From Bacteroidales bacterium UBA1392 (GTDB lineage: Bacteria > Bacteroidota > Bacteroidia > Bacteroidales > UBA932), in contig DBQO01000029.1 in assembly GCA_002305275.1 (NCBI GenBank), positions 4,001 to 33,951 on the forward strand: a stretch of 29,951 nt of DNA. The letters run 5' to 3'. The notes below the pieces were generated by a model. That model searched no databases. It had not been told where the DNA came from and worked only from the letters and a program-made list of their open reading frames with translations. Shown piece by piece: positions 23,834 to 29,951 of this stretch (positions are counted from its first letter, which is position 1; every line of letters begins with the position of its first letter). Made by a program: the position numbers and the translations under genes.

Positions 23834-25321
23834 TTATGATTGATTGTCCCACACCCATCGACCATTACGACTATTGCCTTCCCAATGGAGTCCAACATCA
23901 TCGCGTAGTTTTCTTATGTGATATCTGACGCCTTCTTCCTTTAATCCACACAAATCGGCAATTTCCGCTTTGGATAGTGTTGGAGAAGACTTAATAATCC
24001 GAATTATTTTAGCCCTAATAATTTTTCCCTCGTTCCGCTTCAGTTTGGGTGTGGTTACGGGTGTAGTTATGGGTGTAGTTATGCTCTCTATTGTTTCCTC
24101 TTTTCTTTTTACGGAAGTTCCTATCTTTGGTCTCCAGAAAGTCACATTTGTACACATCACATCAGTTTCAATATCAACCTTCTCGCCTGTGAGTCGTTCC
24201 CATGAGTAGATTTTGTCCATCCCATACCCTGCGTTATCAGATATCTTGGTGTAGCGAAATAATTTCAGAATCGTAGGATTGCGTGGTGAAGATTGATAGC
24301 GGTCCCGCAGGTGTTTCATATCCACTACTATCTTTCCCGGATTCTGGAAAGTAATGCGGTTGTCGAACACACGCACAGTCGGATGCATTGGTGAAAAGTA
24401 ATCGGCGTGGGAACACATGTTCACCAATCCTTCACGGAGTGCATATAGTTGTGAATCATCGTCCGGAGCAAAACCGTCCGGGCGGGGTGTGAAAGGGGCC
24501 GCATCTACATGTAGACGCAGTCGCTGGATAATGGCCTCGTAAGCCTCCCATATATTATCTAACTCCTGTAGCCTATATGAAAACCGTACTGCAGCTTCAC
24601 TATATGACGTTCCAGGTATCTCTATGTAGTCTATCCAAAAATTATTAACATATTGCCTTACAGCATCATTATTTCCAAACATCAGGAGTCCGGCGTAAGT
24701 CAACATGCCATACCGTAAAATCCCTGTATATTCACAAAAATGGCTGTCATTATATTTATTCGCACGAAACATTGGGTTAAAAGTCTGTATATATCTTCGA
24801 TACGAGACAAAAGAGGCTATGTTTAGATCTGCAATAGTAGTACCATCTATAGTCTTTTCTGACTGCGTCCCAAAAGCTTGGTCTCGATAAAGTGCAGCAA
24901 TCTCCAGGTCTGTAGCTTGTTGATCACCGGAACCTGTTCGAATGTATGTATTCTTCGGATTACCGAACCAGATAGGCTTTAATTCAGAAGATGGCACAAA
25001 GAAGGCCAAAACTTGTTTTCCGTCAAGATCGAACTTCTTAGCCAGCACACTGATTATATGGTTAAACTTCTCCTTGCATCTAAGCGTTGTGATGAAATCC
25101 GACTCGATCTTCTCTCCATTCTCCACTCCTTCTATTTCAAACTTCTTTTCATGTTGGGCCACACCGAGGAGAATCCAACCTCCCGATGTGTTCGAAAAAG
25201 CACTAACTGTTTCCCAAGTACTCTTCGGTAGTGTTGTCCGCGCCGCCTTCGCTTCAAAATCGTCCCATTCAATATCTTGAATACGCTCAATCAATTCCTC
25301 TCGTGTCATACTTTCAACCAT
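23834..25321 (-). CDS. AlbA_2/Schlafen-type ATP-binding protein with C-terminal winged helix
   Basis: A 495-residue protein related to the Bacteroidota 'RecG-like' or 'divergent AAA-4' proteins. The N-terminal AlbA_2 (Schlafen) domain (about 8-135) contains FEAKAA, VSAFSNTSGGWILLGV and YIRTGSGDQQAT. A central region ends in an HATPase_c_4-like segment (about 275-400; REGLVNMCSHADYFSP, FQNPG, NPTILKLFRYTKISDNAGYGMDKI). A Thr/Pro repeat (SITTPITTPVTTP) then links to a winged-helix domain (about 440-490, LSKAEIADLCGLKEEGVRYHIRKL). It is probably a DNA-binding regulator or defence-associated accessory protein; the exact role is unknown. ATG at 25319-25321; another Met follows four codons later. 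It is an isolated gene between two genes that converge on it, bracketed by heptamer arrays. Confidence 0.82.
   Translation of the reverse strand: MVESMTREELIERIQDIEWDDFEAKAARTTLPKSTWETVSAFSNTSGGWILLGVAQHEKKFEIEGVENGEKIESDFITTLRCKEKFNHIISVLAKKFDLDGKQVLAFFVPSSELKPIWFGNPKNTYIRTGSGDQQATDLEIAALYRDQAFGTQSEKTIDGTTIADLNIASFVSYRRYIQTFNPMFRANKYNDSHFCEYTGILRYGMLTYAGLLMFGNNDAVRQYVNNFWIDYIEIPGTSYSEAAVRFSYRLQELDNIWEAYEAIIQRLRLHVDAAPFTPRPDGFAPDDDSQLYALREGLVNMCSHADYFSPMHPTVRVFDNRITFQNPGKIVVDMKHLRDRYQSSPRNPTILKLFRYTKISDNAGYGMDKIYSWERLTGEKVDIETDVMCTNVTFWRPKIGTSVKRKEETIESITTPITTPVTTPKLKRNEGKIIRAKIIRIIKSSPTLSKAEIADLCGLKEEGVRYHIRKLRDDVGLHWEGNSRNGRWVWDNQS
24047..24082 (+). repeat. Three 12-bp repeats encoding the TTP linker
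   Basis: Three tandem units of GGGTGTRGTTAY on the plus strand (24047-24058, 24059-24070, 24071-24082) encode (V/I)TTP blocks on the minus strand, in the linker between the ATPase-like region and the winged helix. Confidence 0.8.
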
Positions 25322-25322
25322 T

Positions 25323-25344
25323 TATTTGCCTTGTGGCAAATATA
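25323..25344 (-). promoter_or_regulatory. Palindrome and -7 element at the AlbA_2 gene start
   Basis: A perfect 8-bp inverted repeat with 4-nt spacer, TATTTGCCTTGTGGCAAATA (25323-25342), lies immediately upstream of the ATG at 25319-25321. Its distal arm overlaps TATATTTG (25337-25344 on the minus strand), a Bacteroidota -7 match. A dimeric repressor site or a start-site RNA hairpin are both possible. Confidence 0.6.
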
Positions 25345-25391
25345 GGAAACGACAAAGAATCAGATATGCTGAAAAGACAATTTTGGAGACC

Positions 25392-25440
25392 ATTACCATG
25401 CAACACGCAACTACCCACTACACACTACCCACTACACACT
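25392..25440 (-). repeat. Heptamer array B (seven 7-bp units) after the FAD fusion gene
   Basis: On the minus strand, seven in-phase 7-bp units follow the TAG stop at 25439-25441. They alternate AGTGTGT and AGTGGGT twice each, then AGTTGCG, TGTTGCA and TGGTAAT. The stop's A and G are the first bases of unit 1. The last three units parallel, in the same order, the AGTTGCG and following units of array A, which lies on the opposite strand. Confidence 0.85.
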
Positions 25441-28400
25441 ATTTAAAGGCTTGTTCGCTTAAGCCGGGGCCGTCGAGAGCGAGTTTGTGGAAATAATCGG
25501 GGACTTCACGCCCAAGGAGTGAATCCACGTAGAGTTTGGCGATATATTGCGAGAGCATAAAGCCATGTCCTCGCATACCCATGAAGAGTCCTCTGGCAGG
25601 ATCCACGATATAGCGAGGCTCGATATAATAACCACTCCACAAGGCCTGAAAACTCATTTCCCGCAATTGCGGTATCCAATCCGAAAAGACCTCCGCCACT
25701 ATCTCGATAAACTCCCTGGTACCCACTTTCAGATTTTTGAATGTATCGGTAGCATCATTGGCCGGTGATGCACATCCGATAATATGACCTGTCTCTGCCA
25801 ACTGCTGACCGTAAACCGCCGAAAATCCCTTGTATTTTCGGCGATCTATGAGCATATCGAGAGGAGCTCCATTCTTGCCCAGCAGAGGGAGACGCTTGGT
25901 AATAAAAGCCTGGTGACGCACAGGGAACAAACCTGTCTCAATGCCGAGCTGTCTCGCAAATTTCTCCGCATTCGCTCCAAGAGCGTTGACAAAGACTTCC
26001 GTCTGATACCTCACATATTTGCCATCCGGATGTTTGACAATCATTTCATAGAGACCACCATTTTTTGAAACACTTACAAGTTGAGTATTTTCAAATAGGG
26101 TACCTCCGGCCTCAATTCCAAGATGGCGCACCAAATCAATGGTCACGCCGGGATAGGCCTGCCAACAATCCTTTGTTATAAGAGCATGGCTGTAAGTATC
26201 GAGATTCGGATTGAAATAGTCCGAAATTTCTCGTTTGAAATCCTTTTTCTCCACCATATAGGCATCCGACCATGCGGTAGAGGCCTCTAAGGCCTTGTAA
26301 GTAGCTTCGTCATGGGCAAAGCTTATATATCTTATAAGTCTGTAACCGATGTTTCCTTTGGAGTGAAGATCTTTAAATATCTCAAGATTGTTTTTAGCAA
26401 TATCAGCAAGCGCAGGCAGCGAAAAGGCGGGACGGCCACCGGCAATATTTCGCCAGGAACTGCCGTGATCCATATTGATCAATGTAGGGGCAAAACCGGC
26501 CTCAGCGAGGTATCTGAATATGGCACTGCCGGCTATTCCGCCTCCGGCGACGAAAGCACCTACCTTGATAGGTTTCCGGTCGGTAAAGCGATCTGAGGTG
26601 ATGAAAACACCACTACCTTCGCGGTTTGAGACGGCACCGATCTCGACCAGGTTGGCCATAGGTCCTCTCGGGGTAAACTCACCTATAACCTCAATACCAT
26701 GGCTGCGTAGCACCTGACGGGTTCTCTGAAAACACCTGCTGCCTCTGCATACACCCATTCCTATACGGGTGATATGCTTTAGCTCCTGAGCCGTGATACT
26801 CGTACGATTACCCATCATTTCCAGCAACCGCTCAAGAGTAACATCTTCACAATGGCAAATATAGGTATCGGCGGAATCCCCTTTGGCCGACTCTGTTTTG
26901 GATACCGGATGCAACTCCGGCATATCCGGGTACTCCTCTTTTAATATAAATCCCCGTGCCTTGAGCAAATCCCCGGGAGAGCTCTCACCATAAATCTCCG
27001 TAGCCTTAACAATGGCTACATTGGTACGGTTAGGCTTAATCAGGATACGCTCGATTATGCCCTCTCCCACCTTTTTTCCATCGTTGTCCACAAGAAAAAC
27101 GTCGTTTCCACTCTCGGCGGCATACTCGATGGGAAGATATAGTTGTCTTCGGCCGGTATTATATCCGAAAATAGCAAGTCCCGGACATTGTGATACGCAC
27201 TCCATGCAGCCAATACACTTGTCATAGTCTATCATAGGAACTGTAGAGGTGGAACTCTTGGTGATCGCACCATAGCGGCAGGCAAAAGAGCAGGGATTGC
27301 AGGCAAATCCGTAAAGACAGTCTATCAAGACAAAACCCCTTTTTGCCATACGCTCGGCAGAGGGAATACGCGGCTCATCTAGAATCCGTATAGGGTGCTG
27401 CTGGGAGTCTATATATTCCTTGGAAATGGTAAGGTATTCATCATAATTGATCCTGCGACCGAGTGCCTGCATGATCTCAAAAGCACACTGGCGACCCCGT
27501 AGTACCGCAGAAGTACCCTCTCCGATACGTACCGCATCCCCAACTCCATGACATGCAAGCCCGAATACCTCCTGCCCTTTGCGCAGCAGCTGGTTGTCAG
27601 GCATAAGTCCCGTACAAATGTTTATGCAGTCAATTCCATCTATACGGCGTTCCGTACCGGGAATCGCCTTGAAATTTTCACATCGTGCTATAATTGCTCC
27701 GTTGATGCCGCTGCGATCTTCATTGGGTATGGCCTCAAGCAAAATATGAGAAGTCATTATTGGAATACCGAGACGGCGAACGCGATTGGCCTGTACGGGA
27801 AATCCTCCCTCGTGAGGCATCGCCTCAATAATTGCCTTTACACGGGCACCGGCCTGCATTGCCTGATAGGAAGTGAGATAACCTATATTACCGGCACCGA
27901 CTGTGAGAATATTTTTCCCTAGAAGGGTATACTCCTTGTTCATCATCCTCTGAACCACGGCGGCGGTATAAACTCCCGGCACATCGTCATTTTTTAGCAC
28001 AGGCATAAAGGGCAATGCTCCGGTAGCAATAACCAGCTGGTCAGCCTCTACATAGAAAACCTCCTGTGTGACAATGTTTTTAACGGCAATCAGCTTGCCT
28101 TCAAGAATATCCCATACTGTAGAATTTAGAAAAATCCCTTCCTCGTCCTCACCTGAAAGAGTTTTTGCTATATCGAAACCTCTCATTCCGCCGAACTTGC
28201 GTTCACGCTCGAAGAAGAAGAATTGGTGAGTCTGCATCACAAACTGACCGCCGATCTTGTCATTATTGTCTATTACAAGATTATCCACCCCTGCCTTGTT
28301 GAGCTCTTCGCGCACAGCCAGACCGGCAGGACCCGCTCCAATTATGGCTACTGTGGTACGATAAGTACGTTTAGGCGCATCTTTAGCAAAGCTCTCCGGC

Positions 28401-28723
28401 ACTGCTGCAAAAACCCCTTTACTTCCTGCAGAATTGGCATCCCCAATACGTTCAACTACCTTGACACCATCAACCTTGGTGATACATATCCTGCGGATTG
28501 TACCATCGACCAACATTTCACAGGCACCACATTTGCCGATACCGCACTCCATAGAGCGATGGCGTCCTAAAAGACTGTGCTGGTGAACAGGGAAACCCGC
28601 CTGGTGAAGCGCTGCACCAATGGTATGGCCCTTCTGTCCGCGAACAGGAGTGCCTTCAAATAGAAATTCCACAAGATCTTCCTGTGGAACATCCAAAATG
28701 GGGTGATTTGTTATTTTATACAT
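25439..28723 (-). CDS. Single-chain FAD/Fe-S dehydrogenase, HcnA-HcnB-HcnC-like fusion
   Basis: A 1094-residue cytoplasmic-looking redox protein. Domains in order: [2Fe-2S] ferredoxin with Cys60, 65, 68 and 80 (C-x4-C-x2-C-x11-C); pyridine-nucleotide-disulfide-type FAD domain with GAGPAG at 129-134 and a second Rossmann motif GAGNIG at 276-281; dicluster ferredoxin with Cys449/455/458/462 and Cys483/486/489/493; BFD-like [2Fe-2S] domain with Cys593, 595, 629 and 634; DAO-type FAD oxidoreductase from about 680 with GGGIAG at 687-692. The order equals the three subunits of hydrogen cyanide synthase and of the D-hydroxyproline/octopine-type dehydrogenases, joined in one chain. It probably oxidises an amine or amino acid; the substrate is unknown. 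An ATG at 28721-28723 is used; the frame opens 9 codons earlier at TTG. A -7-like TAAATTTG lies at 28748-28755. Confidence 0.85.
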   Translation of the reverse strand: MYKITNHPILDVPQEDLVEFLFEGTPVRGQKGHTIGAALHQAGFPVHQHSLLGRHRSMECGIGKCGACEMLVDGTIRRICITKVDGVKVVERIGDANSAGSKGVFAAVPESFAKDAPKRTYRTTVAIIGAGPAGLAVREELNKAGVDNLVIDNNDKIGGQFVMQTHQFFFFERERKFGGMRGFDIAKTLSGEDEEGIFLNSTVWDILEGKLIAVKNIVTQEVFYVEADQLVIATGALPFMPVLKNDDVPGVYTAAVVQRMMNKEYTLLGKNILTVGAGNIGYLTSYQAMQAGARVKAIIEAMPHEGGFPVQANRVRRLGIPIMTSHILLEAIPNEDRSGINGAIIARCENFKAIPGTERRIDGIDCINICTGLMPDNQLLRKGQEVFGLACHGVGDAVRIGEGTSAVLRGRQCAFEIMQALGRRINYDEYLTISKEYIDSQQHPIRILDEPRIPSAERMAKRGFVLIDCLYGFACNPCSFACRYGAITKSSTSTVPMIDYDKCIGCMECVSQCPGLAIFGYNTGRRQLYLPIEYAAESGNDVFLVDNDGKKVGEGIIERILIKPNRTNVAIVKATEIYGESSPGDLLKARGFILKEEYPDMPELHPVSKTESAKGDSADTYICHCEDVTLERLLEMMGNRTSITAQELKHITRIGMGVCRGSRCFQRTRQVLRSHGIEVIGEFTPRGPMANLVEIGAVSNREGSGVFITSDRFTDRKPIKVGAFVAGGGIAGSAIFRYLAEAGFAPTLINMDHGSSWRNIAGGRPAFSLPALADIAKNNLEIFKDLHSKGNIGYRLIRYISFAHDEATYKALEASTAWSDAYMVEKKDFKREISDYFNPNLDTYSHALITKDCWQAYPGVTIDLVRHLGIEAGGTLFENTQLVSVSKNGGLYEMIVKHPDGKYVRYQTEVFVNALGANAEKFARQLGIETGLFPVRHQAFITKRLPLLGKNGAPLDMLIDRRKYKGFSAVYGQQLAETGHIIGCASPANDATDTFKNLKVGTREFIEIVAEVFSDWIPQLREMSFQALWSGYYIEPRYIVDPARGLFMGMRGHGFMLSQYIAKLYVDSLLGREVPDYFHKLALDGPGLSEQAFK

Positions 28724-28866
28724 AAAATCGAATGCATTAAGAATTTCCAAATTTAGCTTTTTTTTATAGAAAAAGAAACTTTTTCAAAATAGTCCGTTTC
28801 AACACGGGTTGTTTGCAGTAAAGGAGATATCTTGCAATATTGTTAAACTAAAAATGGAGGTAAAAA
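28724..28866. other. Divergent intergenic region
   Basis: The 143 nt separate the FAD fusion gene from the DUF4493 lipoprotein gene. It holds the candidate minus-strand -7 element TAAATTTG (28748-28755; a TTTC occurs at the -33 position), a run of nine T (28758-28766), and the GGAGG at 28856-28860 that is 6 nt from the lipoprotein ATG. I found no convincing plus-strand promoter. Confidence 0.4.
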
Positions 28867-29925
28867 ATGAAAAGATTTGTGTGGATGGGGATTTTATTCT
28901 CCATCATTATGGCATCCTGCAATATGGATGCCTTTTCTGAAGGCGAGGCATCACTCACATTCTCGTTTGCCGTGCCACTGAAAACTACCGTTACGAAAGC
29001 CCTGTCAATGCCGGACACCAACTCATTTGTCCTGCTGGTCAGGAGCAACACCGGAGAGACACTCTACAATGGACTTTATGGAGCCAGACCTGCTGAAATC
29101 ACAGTAGCAGCCGGTACATACGAGGTCTCTGTACGATCTGTCGAATTTGAAAAACCTGCATTCGAGACTCCTCAGTTTGGAGACAGCAAGGTTATTGTTG
29201 TCTCAAATGGTGAAAAGGTATCTGTGGCATTTCTCTGTAAACTGCTCAATTCAGGTATGAGATTCTCGTTTACGGAAAGATTTCTCCAAAAGCACAACAG
29301 CGGACACATTTTGCTGGAACAGGAGGCCGGCAATCTGGAGTATCTGTTTACTGAGCAGCGTACCGCCTATCTCAAGGCAGGCAATGTCGGCATCTGCCAC
29401 AAGATGACAACGGCTAGCGTACCGCTGTTCAACCGAACTCTTGGGCCGGGTGAGATCTACAACATCACATTGGATGCATCGGCGGCAGAATCTGCCTCGG
29501 AGTTTAGCATTAAAGTAGACACTACCGCTTTGTACATAAATGAAAAAGTAATCATAGGTGAAGAGTTTAGCGGGGCAGACGGCAGCAGTGCAGAGAAGGC
29601 GGTATCGGTATCTCAAGCCAAAAATCGTGTCGGTGACACGCTGTGGGTATGGGGATACATCGTGGGAGGTGACATGACTTCATCATCGGTTACCTTTGTC
29701 GGCCCCTTTACCAAAGATTCGCACATGGCCATTGCGGAAAATCCCTCCGAAAAGAGTCGTGAAGCCTGCTTTTCTGTAGAGCTCTCTAAAACAGCCGTAA
29801 AAAGTGCCCTAAATCTGGTCTCAAATCCCACTAACCTTGGACGTAAAGTTTTTCTTAAGGGAGCGGTTGTGGAATCCTATTTCGGCCTCAACGGCCTGAA
29901 AAAAGTATCGGAGTATAGTATGTAG
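28867..29925 (+). CDS. DUF4493/DUF6359 lipoprotein
   Basis: A 352-residue predicted lipoprotein with lipobox IMASC (lipidated Cys18). The N-terminal part (about 25-225) resembles DUF4493, with LTFSFAVP, a beta-sandwich pattern and AAGTYEVSVRS. The C-terminal part (about 240-352) resembles DUF6359, with VGDTLWVWGYIVGGD, AIAENPSEKSREACFSVEL, LGRKVFLKGAVVESYFG and LKKVSEY. Both domains are common in surface proteins of gut Bacteroidales; their ligands are unknown. GGAGG at 28856-28860 supports the ATG at 28867. The last codons (Ser-Met-stop) lie in the first unit of a heptamer array that provides the TAG stop. Confidence 0.85.
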   Translation: MKRFVWMGILFSIIMASCNMDAFSEGEASLTFSFAVPLKTTVTKALSMPDTNSFVLLVRSNTGETLYNGLYGARPAEITVAAGTYEVSVRSVEFEKPAFETPQFGDSKVIVVSNGEKVSVAFLCKLLNSGMRFSFTERFLQKHNSGHILLEQEAGNLEYLFTEQRTAYLKAGNVGICHKMTTASVPLFNRTLGPGEIYNITLDASAAESASEFSIKVDTTALYINEKVIIGEEFSGADGSSAEKAVSVSQAKNRVGDTLWVWGYIVGGDMTSSSVTFVGPFTKDSHMAIAENPSEKSREACFSVELSKTAVKSALNLVSNPTNLGRKVFLKGAVVESYFGLNGLKKVSEYSM

Positions 29926-29951
29926 TGTGTAGTATGTAGTATGTAGTATGT
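29917..29951 (+). repeat. Heptamer array C (five units, cut by the window end)
   Basis: Five in-phase 7-bp units: AGTATGT four times and AGTGTGT once (29924-29930). The first unit lies inside the coding sequence of the DUF4493/DUF6359 lipoprotein, and the TAG stop at 29923-29925 spans units 1 and 2. The array continues past the window end. Confidence 0.88.

Noticed and set aside
23755..25440. CRISPR or insertion-sequence interpretation of the repeats around the AlbA_2 gene
   Set aside because: The units are contiguous 7-mers without spacers, there is no transposase or target-site duplication, and the gene between is not a cas gene.
28854..28866. ATG at 28854 upstream of the DUF4493 lipoprotein
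   Set aside because: It overlaps the GGAGG site and is out of frame with the lipoprotein signal peptide.
29613..29831. Minus-strand frames within the DUF4493/DUF6359 gene
   Set aside because: They are shadow frames of a gene with clear domain motifs.

Overview
The window reads as a chromosomal segment of a gut-type Bacteroidales bacterium (phylum Bacteroidota). The evidence is the gene content: a TonB-dependent receptor with a carboxypeptidase-regulatory-like domain, DUF3078, an OmpP1/FadL porin paired with a Tyr/Trp-rich lipoprotein, WbqC, a BT_3928-like DoxX protein, a DUF4493/DUF6359 lipoprotein and an archaeal-type ProRS. It is supported by Bacteroidota-type promoters (-7 TAnnTTTG, sometimes with TTTG 19-21 nt upstream) and by mostly weak Shine-Dalgarno sequences. 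About 20 protein genes fill the window. No RNA genes, insertion sequences or CRISPR arrays were seen, and no gene-free stretch exceeds 300 bases.

Layout. 1-1296 (-): a small Cys/His-rich exported protein and the 5' part of a TonB receptor, probably metal related. 1367-3130 (+): sppA. 3146-6914 (-): proS, DUF3078 protein, tilS. 7002-9577 (+): low-complexity lipoprotein and FadL-like porin. 9574-12914 (-): lpxD-lpxC-lpxA-wbqC, a tightly overlapping lipid A operon whose LpxC lacks the FabZ fusion that I expect in this phylum. 13077-17618 (+): rimP-nusA-infB, with a terminator-like hairpin in its leader. 17615-21809 (-): folP-purB-M64 peptidase-yjjG. 21862-23756 (+): tmk and a DoxX-type membrane protein. 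23834-25321 (-): an AlbA_2/Schlafen-type regulator-like accessory gene. 25439-28723 (-): a very large single-chain FAD/Fe-S amino-acid-dehydrogenase-like fusion. 28867-29925 (+): a DUF4493/DUF6359 lipoprotein.

Most of the window is housekeeping: envelope biogenesis, translation, transcription and nucleotide/folate metabolism. The accessory part is the last 6.3 kb. Three genes there (DoxX protein, FAD fusion, DUF4493 lipoprotein) each end in a TAG stop codon embedded in a degenerate array of 7-bp units (consensus AGTnnGt/g) running 3' on the coding strand. Two of these arrays face each other and bracket the AlbA_2 gene. This stop-codon-anchored heptamer repeat is the most unusual signal in the window. 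The 1094-residue fusion enzyme is the most unusual protein; it joins HcnA-, HcnB- and HcnC-like parts with a dicluster ferredoxin and a BFD-type domain. A third theme is that the terminators of infB and the FadL gene, and possibly of sppA, are written inside the coding sequence of the convergent neighbour.
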